Shown: positions 1 to 6,527 of the stretch, one piece after another
Layout of the letters: every line of letters begins with the position of its first letter
Numbering within the stretch: position 1 is the first letter of the stretch
Source of the DNA: a bacterium
GTDB lineage: Bacteria > JAHJDO01
DNA: 8,342 nucleotides
NCBI GenBank assembly: GCA_030631525.1
Contig: DAOVKY010000024.1
Location: 1-8,342 of the forward strand
Reading direction: 5' to 3'
Made by a program: the position numbers and the translations under genes
Notes under the pieces: model-generated
The model's input: only the letters and a program-made list of their open reading frames with translations
What the model was told of the DNA's origin: nothing
Databases searched by the model: none

Positions 1-976
1 CCCAGACTCTGGATGCATCTACATTGCTTTGCGTAAATAGTTGACTTACAACTGCTTTTAAACCGAAAATACCGGTTATAAAAATGGGCCAAGAATGACT
101 GCTGTATATCCGCCATTCAGAACGCCAAGTCTTATTAAGCAGTACAGCAACTGCAATGCAGAACATGGCATACAATCCCACCAAGACGTGAAAAGAGATT
201 GCTGCGCCAGCAAATGCAAATCCCATCAAGTAACGTTTGCGAAAGAAAGTTGAGAATGAAAGAAGAACAAATGCATATGCGATTGTTTTTGGATCAACTC
301 CGCCTACAATCCACTCACCTGCAATTAAAGACTGTTTGTCAAGAAAGAATAATAAAACTAGAAGTCCAAGCGAAAATCGCAAATGAAACGTCCTGAAAAA
401 GGTATATATAGCAATAGCTAAGAGTAAGTAAACCAATAATCGCCCTGTATAGCATCCATATTGAAAACCTAACCAGGAAACAAGTGTGCCAAGAATTAAG
501 TTAAACGGTTGACGGTGGGCAATATCAAGATTTAAGAACCAATCATTCGGCAGCCAATTAGGTTCAACAAACTGCTTAGCAAATGGTAAACCATCAACTT
601 CATTAGAAATGTAGTGAAAGTAAAACACTTTGACTGCGATAAGCAACCAGATAAGTAGAATTGCACATATTGTCGCCCCCAATGAAATACACTTGTTTTG
701 CGCCAGAGAGACCGCCAGAGACCATTTCAGATGAACCAGCCAGCCAATGACAACAGCCACGACACCAACTAATAGAGCATCCATACCAAAAAGATGTAAT
801 TTGACAAACATCTGCGTGTCGGGCGGTCTTTCTCTCCAGAGGGAAATGGCAGACAGGAATAGATTGTTAATCCATTTGCTGTATAATATTGCAACTCCAA
901 AGACGATGAGAGATATGCCCACACCAAGCACAGACCAAACAGTTATTTTTTTTTCAAATTCTTCGCAGATAATCAC
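1..976 (-). CDS. Multi-pass membrane protein, partial (C-terminus beyond left edge)
   Basis: Reading the minus strand from a GTG at 976 gives 325 uninterrupted codons to the window edge. An AGGA Shine-Dalgarno (983-986) sits 6 nt upstream of the GTG, and in-frame stops lie just beyond it, so the start is well fixed. The protein is very hydrophobic. Likely membrane spans include about residues 12-33, 66-83, 99-120, several between 160 and 212, and 230-275, separated by short polar loops such as LWRERPPD (46-53). An extracytoplasmic-looking loop carries EPNWLPNDWF (138-147), followed by an LDIAH segment. This layout, with a 'PNDW' loop before further helices and an 'AISFHVLVGLY' helix (259-269), resembles large uncharacterised GT-C-like membrane families (DUF6798-type). 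That resemblance is from memory and is inference. It is divergent from the polysaccharide-type operon to its right, so a role in surface glycan synthesis is possible but unproven. Coding is certain; function is not. Confidence 0.85.
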   Translation of the reverse strand, partial: MIICEEFEKKITVWSVLGVGISLIVFGVAILYSKWINNLFLSAISLWRERPPDTQMFVKLHLFGMDALLVGVVAVVIGWLVHLKWSLAVSLAQNKCISLGATICAILLIWLLIAVKVFYFHYISNEVDGLPFAKQFVEPNWLPNDWFLNLDIAHRQPFNLILGTLVSWLGFQYGCYTGRLLVYLLLAIAIYTFFRTFHLRFSLGLLVLLFFLDKQSLIAGEWIVGGVDPKTIAYAFVLLSFSTFFRKRYLMGFAFAGAAISFHVLVGLYAMFCIAVAVLLNKTWRSEWRIYSSHSWPIFITGIFGLKAVVSQLFTQSNVDASRVW

Positions 977-982
977 AGACTA

Positions 983-986
983 TCCT
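983..986 (-). promoter_or_regulatory. Shine-Dalgarno AGGA for the GTG-started membrane protein
   Basis: Minus-strand AGGA lies 6 nt before the GTG at 976. It decides the start, because no in-frame ATG exists between this site and the upstream stops, and the next in-frame ATG lies 55 residues inside the protein. Confidence 0.7.
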
Positions 987-1034
987 AATTATGCTGCTCA
1001 ATAATTAATATATGAAACACTTTCCAACTTCCCC

Positions 1035-1040
1035 ATTATA
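1035..1040 (-). promoter_or_regulatory. Candidate -10 box for the left membrane gene
   Basis: An exact TATAAT is read on the minus strand here. It would place a start near 1028 and give a leader of about 50 nt carrying the AGGA site. The -35 is poor: the best fit is TTTAGT at a 16-bp spacing, matching 3 of 6 consensus bases. The call therefore rests on the -10 alone in AT-rich DNA. Confidence 0.3.
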
Positions 1041-1075
1041 AAACTACCCGAAATATACTAAATTTTCGTTGATTG

Positions 1076-1093
1076 AGCAAGATGAATCTTGCT
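1076..1093. repeat. 18-bp palindrome (8-bp arms) in divergent intergenic region
   Basis: AGCAAGAT and ATCTTGCT are perfect 8-bp inverted arms separated by GA. The palindrome is centred about 45 bp upstream of the -35 box of the glycosyltransferase promoter and about 40 bp behind the candidate -10 of the divergent membrane gene. No T-run follows on either strand, so it is not an intrinsic terminator. A dimeric regulator site is the most natural reading, but no regulator is encoded nearby. Confidence 0.45.
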
Positions 1094-1129
1094 GCTAATT
1101 GGAAATTGTGGAATTTCTATGTAACGCGC

Positions 1130-1158
1130 TTGACCAAATTAGTACTTGCCTATACAAT
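1130..1158 (+). promoter_or_regulatory. Sigma70-like promoter of glycosyltransferase operon
   Basis: TTGACC (1130-1135) and TACAAT (1153-1158) each match 5 of 6 consensus bases and are 17 bp apart. The expected transcription start is about 1165, only 3 nt before the ATG at 1168, which has no Shine-Dalgarno. The promoter therefore implies an essentially leaderless mRNA. It also argues against the upstream TTG start at 1099, since the promoter would lie inside that extended frame. Confidence 0.65.
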
Positions 1159-1167
1159 AACGCTGCT

Positions 1168-2307
1168 ATGAAAAAGCCAGTTAGAATTCTCCGCATAATC
1201 CCTTCTCTTGAAATGGGTGGGGTTGAAAGAACACTGACATCCATACTTCCAAGATTAGATAAGTATCAATATAAGGTTTATCTGTGCTGCCTTTTTAAAC
1301 GGGATAAACTGGCAGATACTATAGAATCTCTGAATATTCCTATTATTAAATTTAAAATGAGAGCACGACTGGATTTTGATGGGAAATACATAGCAGGCAT
1401 AATGAGACTGGCACGCCTTATGAAAAAGATGCAGATAGACATTGTCCACACTCATCTATATAGGGCAAACCTTGCAGGCAGAATAGCTGCTAAATTAGCA
1501 GGCGTACCAATAATAATAGCTAATGAGCACAACATAGACTCATGGAAGAAATTTCCTCAGAGATTGAGTGACAGAGTATTAGCAGGAATTACAAATAAAA
1601 TTATTGTTGTGTCTGATGCGGTCAAAGATTTTTATGTTAATAAAATAGGGATTCATGAACATAAAATTATTACAATTCATAATGGGGTTGATATTTCAAA
1701 ATTTCAAACTTATGTGAATACAAACAAACAAAGAGAAGAGTTTGGGATAAAACCTGACGAAAAAGTTATAACGACAATAGGACGCTTACACCAACAAAAA
1801 GGACACGTTTGCTTTTTAAAAGCTGCTCAAATAATAAGAAAGAAAAAACCAAACGTAAAATTTTTAATTGTAGGTGATGGCCCATTGCGAAGCCAGTTAA
1901 AGAGTATGTCAGAGGATTTAGGGATTAGCAAGAATGTAGTATTTGCAGGTTTGAGAGAGGACATTCCTCAGATTCTCGCAATGTCCGATATATCTGTTCT
2001 GGCTTCTTTAAGAGAGGGATTATCCATAACGATCCTAGAGTCCATGGCTTCTGGAAAACCTGTTGTTGTGACTGATGTTGGAGGGAACAGCGAGGTTGTT
2101 GAACATGGGAAAACTGGTTTTATTATTCCTGCTCAATCTCCTGAAGATCTGGCTTTATATAGCCTCAATCTAATTAATAATCAAGAACTGGCAAAAAAGA
2201 TGGGACAAGAAGCAAAGAAAAGAGCGCTAAACTTTAGTATTGACAGAATGGTTAAAAAAACAGAGAATCTATATAATATTTTATTTGAGAGCGTTAAGAT
2301 TAGATAA
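1168..2307 (+). CDS. GT4-family (GT-B fold) glycosyltransferase
   Basis: Cytoplasmic retaining glycosyltransferase of 379 residues, expected to move a sugar from a nucleotide-sugar donor onto a lipid-linked or polysaccharide acceptor. The N-terminal acceptor domain has the glycine-rich GGVERTL (17-23) and a DIVHTH strand (91-96). The linker carries HNGVD (171-175). The donor domain opens with GRLHQQKG (205-212), followed by VGDGPLR (235-241) and the E-x7-E signature EGLSITILE (E283, E291), typical of GT4 enzymes. I chose the ATG at 1168 because MKKPVRILRIIPSLEMGG is the normal family N-terminus and a good promoter ends just before it. An in-frame TTG at 1099 would add 23 unrelated residues. 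No Shine-Dalgarno is visible. It heads a four-gene co-directional run that ends in a second GT4 enzyme, suggesting surface polysaccharide or glycolipid assembly. Donor and acceptor cannot be read from the sequence. Confidence 0.93.
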   Translation: MKKPVRILRIIPSLEMGGVERTLTSILPRLDKYQYKVYLCCLFKRDKLADTIESLNIPIIKFKMRARLDFDGKYIAGIMRLARLMKKMQIDIVHTHLYRANLAGRIAAKLAGVPIIIANEHNIDSWKKFPQRLSDRVLAGITNKIIVVSDAVKDFYVNKIGIHEHKIITIHNGVDISKFQTYVNTNKQREEFGIKPDEKVITTIGRLHQQKGHVCFLKAAQIIRKKKPNVKFLIVGDGPLRSQLKSMSEDLGISKNVVFAGLREDIPQILAMSDISVLASLREGLSITILESMASGKPVVVTDVGGNSEVVEHGKTGFIIPAQSPEDLALYSLNLINNQELAKKMGQEAKKRALNFSIDRMVKKTENLYNILFESVKIR

Positions 2308-2310
2308 AAA

Positions 2311-2314
2311 AGGA
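2311..2314 (+). promoter_or_regulatory. Shine-Dalgarno AGGA for the PilZ gene
   Basis: AGGA is placed 7 nt before the ATG at 2322, inside the 14-bp gap after the glycosyltransferase stop. It contrasts with the SD-less first gene of the same run. Confidence 0.6.
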
Positions 2315-2321
2315 TAAGAAT

Positions 2322-2738
2322 ATGTTTTGGAGAAAAGATACACAAAAAAACAGAAGAAAATATATCAGACTTGAGAAAGCCTTTAGGATAAAATATGGAA
2401 TTATTAAAATTAACAACACGCTGCCTGTTAAATACGATATGCAAGAATGTGTTGAATTAAAGCATGATGGATATACAAAAGATATCAGTCAGGGAGGACT
2501 TTGCCTGCAGTATGAGGATTTAAATGAACCCTTTAACTCAAAAAAAGGAACAGAATTAAAACTAAGAATTTCAATTCCTAGTGAGAATCCTGAAGATGTT
2601 GACGCTTCTGGCAAAGTAACTTGGGAAGATTTAGAAAGGAAAATGTGCGGAATAGAGTTTACATCTATTCTGGATGAAGCCCGCCTGAAAATCCGTAACT
2701 ATGTCAGAGATGAATACTTTGAGAACTATAAAAGATGA
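2322..2738 (+). CDS. Single-domain PilZ (c-di-GMP-binding) protein
   Basis: A 138-residue cytoplasmic protein with the two halves of the c-di-GMP-binding PilZ signature. RxxxR lies within NRRKYIRL (R12 to R16), and DxSxxG is DISQGG (D54, S56, G59). A beta-rich remainder continues through GLCLQYEDL and GKVTWEDLERKMCGIEF (about 96-112), the usual closing strands of the barrel. Both motifs appear intact, so ligand binding is expected. There is no catalytic or output domain, so it probably acts by binding a partner. It starts 14 bp after the glycosyltransferase with a clear AGGA, so co-transcription and translational initiation of its own are likely. PilZ proteins commonly control exopolysaccharide synthesis or motility. 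Its place between two glycosyltransferases suggests c-di-GMP control of glycan production here; that is inference from context. Confidence 0.9.
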   Translation: MFWRKDTQKNRRKYIRLEKAFRIKYGIIKINNTLPVKYDMQECVELKHDGYTKDISQGGLCLQYEDLNEPFNSKKGTELKLRISIPSENPEDVDASGKVTWEDLERKMCGIEFTSILDEARLKIRNYVRDEYFENYKR

Positions 2739-2757
2739 CCTGTCGTTCTAACTAGTT

Positions 2758-3150
2758 ATGTTTTTCTACTTACTTCTACTCTTTACGCTTCTTCCAATGA
2801 CAGAACTGATTTTGCTAATAAAAATCGGACGTCATATTGGTCTCTTAAATGCAATTTTAATTGTTATTGCAACAGGTATTTCTGGCGCTTCGCTTGCACG
2901 ATGGCAGGGATTAGCGGTAATTAGAGAGGTTCAAAACCAACTTTCTGTTGGTATTATGCCAAAGGAAGAAATTCTAGATGGAATAATGATACTATCAGGA
3001 GGACTTCTCTTGCTTACCCCTGGCTTAATCACAGACTTTATTGGATTAGTAGCTATAATCCCTGTTACAAGAAAATGGATAAAGTATTTAGTGAAGAAAA
3101 AACTTAAACGAATGATAGATGAAGAAAGGTTTCAAATAAATAGGTTCTGA
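2758..3150 (+). CDS. fxsA: FxsA-family cytoplasmic membrane protein
   Basis: A 130-residue inner-membrane protein of the FxsA family, named for the E. coli protein whose overproduction relieves F-plasmid exclusion of phage T7; its everyday function is unknown. Family marks are the N-terminal PMTEL (13-17), the glycine-rich second segment ATGISGASLARWQG (38-51), and the TPGLITDFIG block (87-96). Hydrophobic segments lie at about 2-22, 27-46 and 73-103, followed by a lysine-rich cytoplasmic tail. Length is slightly below that of the E. coli protein. It begins 19 bp after the PilZ stop. I see no Shine-Dalgarno before the ATG, so its translation may depend on coupling to the upstream gene. Its position between PilZ and a glycosyltransferase is probably operon packing rather than a shared pathway. 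Confidence 0.88.
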   Translation: MFFYLLLLFTLLPMTELILLIKIGRHIGLLNAILIVIATGISGASLARWQGLAVIREVQNQLSVGIMPKEEILDGIMILSGGLLLLTPGLITDFIGLVAIIPVTRKWIKYLVKKKLKRMIDEERFQINRF

Positions 3151-3154
3151 TTAT

Positions 3155-4330
3155 ATGAAAATAGCATACCTCTGCGAAGACAGCCAAATTCCAATAATGG
3201 GAGTAAAGGGCGCTTCTATTCATATACGCGAAGTTATTAATGCGCTAATTAAATTGAATCACGAAGTATTTGTAATTACAACAAATAAGGGCGCAGAAGA
3301 CCATAAAAATGATCAATATAAAATTTGCGAAGTCTCACCGTTTACATCAAAGAAATTAGGTTCTGATCTGAGAATGTCCCTTACAAGCAACAAGTTCTAC
3401 AAAAAAGCCAGGATTCTATTTAACAATATAAAGCCTGATTTAATCTATGAAAGATATGAGCTTTATGGAAGCGCAGGGATGAAATTAGCTCAAAAATTTA
3501 ACATACCACTTATGTTAGAGGTTAATGCAGCTCTTTTGTGGGGACCTAAGCGGAGATTAAATTTCAGACCTTTAGCCAGATATGTGGAAAATAATATATT
3601 CAAAAGCGCTGGAGCAATAATTATAACTACAGATAATCTTAGAGACTATGTTATCAGAAAAGGAGTAGATAAAAACAAGGTTTTTGAAGTCCCTGATGGT
3701 GTAGATTCCGAAAAATTTAATCCGGAGATATCAGGAATTCCCATTAGAAAAAAATATAAACTAGAGAAAAAACAAGTTGTTGGGTTTGTTGGAAGTCTCA
3801 GCAAAAGACAGGGCCTCTCTCTACTCCTTGATGCAGCAGAAAAATGCAAACAGCAGATACCTGATATTCACTTTCTTATAGTTGGGGAAGGGTTTGAAGA
3901 ACATAAATTAAAAAAACTTGTTAAGAATAATAAGTTAGAGAATATTGTTACTTTTACCGGCGCTGTTTCGCATAATGATATACCTGCATATATTGCAGCA
4001 ATGGATATAACAGTTCTTCCTAATATGAGCATTTACAGCTCTCCCGTTAAAATTTTTGAATATATGGCAATGAGCAAACCTATTATTGCTCCGGCGCAAG
4101 GACAAATGAACAGATTCTTTGAAAACGAAAAAGAAATATTATTAATTAAACCCGGGAATCAAGAACAACTTGCAAGCAACATTATAAGACTCTTTAACGA
4201 CTCTGCGCTCAAGAAAAGATTAGGCTCTAATGCAAGGCATAAGGCAACAAATTCTTATACATGGAACCACAATGCAAAACGCATTTTGGAGATTTACAGA
4301 ACTATTCATTCCTCAAATTCGCATATTTAA
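3155..4330 (+). CDS. GT4-like glycosyltransferase with altered E-x7-E motif
   Basis: A 391-residue GT-B glycosyltransferase, the second in the operon, starting 4 bp after the fxsA stop. The N-terminal domain has GVKGASIHIREV (16-27), a common start for this subgroup, and KPDLIYERYELYG (93-105). The linker carries VPDGVDSEKF (179-188). The donor domain begins GFVGSLSKRQG (210-220), then HFLIVGEG (239-246) and FEYMAMSKPI (301-310). In the E-x7-E signature the second Glu is E302, but the expected first Glu is Tyr294 (IYSSPVKIFE). This 'SSP-K-FEYMA' form is common in some GT4 subgroups, so I do not read it as inactivation. The likely role is addition of a further sugar in the same glycan pathway as the gene at 1168; substrate unknown. 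Only a weak TAGG (3141-3144) precedes the ATG. The last 29 bp overlap the 3' end of the convergent helicase gene. Confidence 0.92.
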   Translation: MKIAYLCEDSQIPIMGVKGASIHIREVINALIKLNHEVFVITTNKGAEDHKNDQYKICEVSPFTSKKLGSDLRMSLTSNKFYKKARILFNNIKPDLIYERYELYGSAGMKLAQKFNIPLMLEVNAALLWGPKRRLNFRPLARYVENNIFKSAGAIIITTDNLRDYVIRKGVDKNKVFEVPDGVDSEKFNPEISGIPIRKKYKLEKKQVVGFVGSLSKRQGLSLLLDAAEKCKQQIPDIHFLIVGEGFEEHKLKKLVKNNKLENIVTFTGAVSHNDIPAYIAAMDITVLPNMSIYSSPVKIFEYMAMSKPIIAPAQGQMNRFFENEKEILLIKPGNQEQLASNIIRLFNDSALKKRLGSNARHKATNSYTWNHNAKRILEIYRTIHSSNSHI

Positions 4331-6461
4331 CCAATAAGGTTTTTCTAATATTTTCCTTCCAGAAATGAACTGTAAGCTTTGTCTTCTCTCCATGCCCAGT
4401 TTTACTGACAACTGTTCCTCGTCCCCATTTTGGATGCATAATTCTCTGCCCCACCTTATATGCACACGTATCATCTTCCAAGCTTTCATATCTCAGACTA
4501 TTATCTGTAGAGTTATTCTGAGAGGAGAAAACAGGTTTATCTAAACTAGTTCTTTTATATGTCTTAACCAATAAATTGTCAGGAATTTCGTCTATAAATC
4601 TTGATGTTATGGTGTTTCTCCATACGCCGTGAAGCCTTCTTCTTAGAGCTGATGAGAGATACAGCTTTTCTTTTGCCCTTGTCATACCTACATAGCAAAG
4701 ACGCCTTTCTTCTTCAAGATCACTTGTCTCAATAGAGGAATTTATATGCGGGAAAATATCCTCTTCCATTCCTGCCATAAAACAGATTGGAAATTCTAAT
4801 CCTTTTGCGCCATGGATCGTCATTAATGTAATTGCGTTACTTTCAGAATCCCAGTTATCAACATTGGAAAGAAGCGCAACCTGATCTAAAAAATCTCTAA
4901 GCAGCGGATACTGAGTGTTTTCCTCATATTCCGCAATTGCGGAAACAACTCCAAACGCATTCTCTTCTCTTTCACGCGCAGTGCCCGGGTCTGTACTATG
5001 AAGATAATCCGTGTATTTTATCTCTGCTATTAGCTCTTTTGCCATTTTAGTAATGCTTCCTTTAAAAGTCTGATATTTTTTAATAATATTTACAAACTCT
5101 TTTATCTTGCTTTTTGTCCGTGAAGTTATATCAGAAACACCGTCAATCTTATCCAAGAGACTGAATATGGATAGTTTTCTTTCACTCGCATGCTTTGTCA
5201 GCTTTTTTAACGTTGTATCTCCAATGCCTCTTGGAGGCAGATTGATAATTCTTTTTATATTAATTAAGTCATCCGGGTTTGAAATTACTCTCAAATATCC
5301 AAGTACATCCTTAACTTCTTTTCTATCATAAAATCTTACTCCGCCAATTATTTTATATGGTATGCTTTTGCGTCTGAAATTATCTTCAAGCAATCTTGAT
5401 AATGCATGTACACGATAGAATATTGCAATATCCTTATAGGTTTTATTATTTATAAGCAAATTTTTTATCTGCTCTGAGATAAACTTTGCTTCTTCGATTT
5501 CATCATATGCTTGATAATATATTGGATTAGCTCCCTTAAGATTACGAGTCCACAAATCTTTTTCTTTTCTATTTGCGTTATTTTTAATCACACTATTTGC
5601 CGCAGATAAAATTGCCTGTGTTGAACGATAATTCTCCTCAAGCTTTATTGTCTTGGCTCCTGCAAAATCCCTTTCGAAATTCATGATATTAGAAATATCC
5701 GCTCCACGCCATTTATATATTGATTGGTCAGGATCTCCTACAACGGATATGCTTTCGCATCCGGCAGAAAGAAGACGGATTAGTTCATATTGAGCATGGT
5801 TTGTGTCCTGATATTCGTCAACAAAAATATGCCTGAATTTACCATGATACTTATCCAGAATATCAGGAAAGTCATTAAATATCTTGACTGTATTCATTAT
5901 AAGATCCCCAAAATCAAAAGCTTTTATTTCTTCAAGACGAGTTTGATATTCTTTGTAAATATCAGCAACTTTTCTCTCATAAAAATTCCCGCAAAATTCG
6001 CTGTATTCATCAACGTCAAGAAGTTTATCCTTTGCTCTGCTTATCTTTTCCAAAACGGCTTTAGGCTGAAATTGCTTACTGCTGAAATTTAATTTCTTAA
6101 TACATTCCTTTATGAGTTTAGTTTGATCTACATCATCATATATTATGAAATCCGGCACCACTTTTTCGCTTTTCAGAATTCTAAGACAAACAGAGTGGAA
6201 TGTGCCTATCCACAATCCAATTTCAGAGGATTTGGACACAAGAGAGCTGATGCGTTTTCGCATCTCCTCCGCAGCCTTATTTGTAAATGTTACTGCTATT
6301 ATGGCGCTGGGACTTACGCCTTTCTTAATAAAGTGTGAGATCCTACGGGTCAGTACGCGTGTCTTGCCGCTGCCGGCCCCAGCCAGTATAAGAAGAGGTG
6401 CTTCTTGGTATACAACAGCCTCTCTTTGAGCAGGATTTAAGGATTCTAAGATTGTATCCAT
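4302..6461 (-). CDS. pcrA: ATP-dependent DNA helicase, PcrA/UvrD type (SF1A)
   Basis: A 3'-to-5' DNA helicase of 719 residues, full length for the family, acting in nucleotide excision repair, mismatch repair or removal of proteins such as RecA from DNA. All helicase motifs are present: Q motif LNPAQREAV (8-16), Walker A GAGSGKT (28-34, K33), Ia VTFTNKAAEEM (57-67), Ic GTFHS (86-90), II VDEYQD (214-219), III VVGDPDQSIYKWRGAD (240-255), IV EENYRST (275-281), V MTIHGAKGLEF (547-557) and VI VGMTRAKEKLYLS (591-603). The C-terminal MHPKWGRGTVVSKTGHG to LLVKYANL segment (675-716) is the Tudor-like PcrA/UvrD tail that contacts RNA polymerase, which separates it from Rep. I chose ATG 6461 because MDTILESLNPAQREAV is the family start and a promoter lies 7 nt ahead. 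The longer TTG start at 6503 adds 14 unrelated residues. No Shine-Dalgarno is seen. It stands alone, divergent from the YjbQ gene. Confidence 0.95.
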   Translation of the reverse strand: MDTILESLNPAQREAVVYQEAPLLILAGAGSGKTRVLTRRISHFIKKGVSPSAIIAVTFTNKAAEEMRKRISSLVSKSSEIGLWIGTFHSVCLRILKSEKVVPDFIIYDDVDQTKLIKECIKKLNFSSKQFQPKAVLEKISRAKDKLLDVDEYSEFCGNFYERKVADIYKEYQTRLEEIKAFDFGDLIMNTVKIFNDFPDILDKYHGKFRHIFVDEYQDTNHAQYELIRLLSAGCESISVVGDPDQSIYKWRGADISNIMNFERDFAGAKTIKLEENYRSTQAILSAANSVIKNNANRKEKDLWTRNLKGANPIYYQAYDEIEEAKFISEQIKNLLINNKTYKDIAIFYRVHALSRLLEDNFRRKSIPYKIIGGVRFYDRKEVKDVLGYLRVISNPDDLINIKRIINLPPRGIGDTTLKKLTKHASERKLSIFSLLDKIDGVSDITSRTKSKIKEFVNIIKKYQTFKGSITKMAKELIAEIKYTDYLHSTDPGTAREREENAFGVVSAIAEYEENTQYPLLRDFLDQVALLSNVDNWDSESNAITLMTIHGAKGLEFPICFMAGMEEDIFPHINSSIETSDLEEERRLCYVGMTRAKEKLYLSSALRRRLHGVWRNTITSRFIDEIPDNLLVKTYKRTSLDKPVFSSQNNSTDNSLRYESLEDDTCAYKVGQRIMHPKWGRGTVVSKTGHGEKTKLTVHFWKENIRKTLLVKYANLRNE

Positions 6462-6468
6462 ATGCCTG

Positions 6469-6497
6469 ATTCTACCAATGCTGCAGAAAATTTGCAA
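6469..6497 (-). promoter_or_regulatory. Promoter of the pcrA/uvrD helicase gene
   Basis: On the minus strand TTGCAA (6497-6492; 4 of 6 consensus) and TAGAAT (6474-6469; 5 of 6) are separated by 17 bp. The -10 ends 7 nt before the ATG at 6461, giving a predicted start within 1 nt of the initiation codon. The -35 is the same palindromic hexamer used on the other strand for the YjbQ gene. Confidence 0.55.
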
Positions 6498-6521
6498 AAA
6501 CAATTACTTGTGTGTTATGTT
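6492..6521 (+). promoter_or_regulatory. Promoter of the yjbQ-like gene
   Basis: TTGCAA (6492-6497), an 18-bp spacer, and TATGTT (6516-6521; 4 of 6 consensus) with an extended -10 TG at 6513-6514. The predicted transcription start is 6528, exactly the A of the chosen ATG. The -10 is weaker than those of the other two promoters, but the extended TG and the exact spacing to the ATG support it. Confidence 0.45.
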
Positions 6522-6527
6522 GATTTT

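Noticed and set aside
199..396. Plus-strand reading frame of 65 codons
   Set aside because: It lies antisense to the continuous 325-codon minus-strand membrane protein, has no ribosome site and no recognisable protein pattern.
747..1004. Plus-strand reading frame of 85 codons
   Set aside because: Antisense shadow of the membrane protein N-terminus; low-complexity, Thr/Asn-rich sequence without homology signs.
1099..1167. TTG start extending the first glycosyltransferase by 23 residues
   Set aside because: The added residues do not look like a GT4 N-terminus, there is no Shine-Dalgarno, and a strong promoter lies inside this stretch.
5107..6429. Several plus-strand frames (74-100 codons) inside the helicase region
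   Set aside because: All are antisense to conserved helicase motifs and have no protein pattern of their own.
6462..6503. TTG start extending the helicase by 14 residues
   Set aside because: MDTILESLNPAQREAV is the standard family start, and the promoter -10 lies inside the extension.
6462..6527. ATG start extending the YjbQ protein by 22 residues
   Set aside because: The extension is unlike the family N-terminus, it would abut the helicase ATG in a CATATG, and the promoter evidence favours 6528.
6462..6527. TPP riboswitch upstream of the YjbQ gene
   Set aside because: The gap is only 66 bp, filled by promoter elements, and has no recognisable THI-box sequence.
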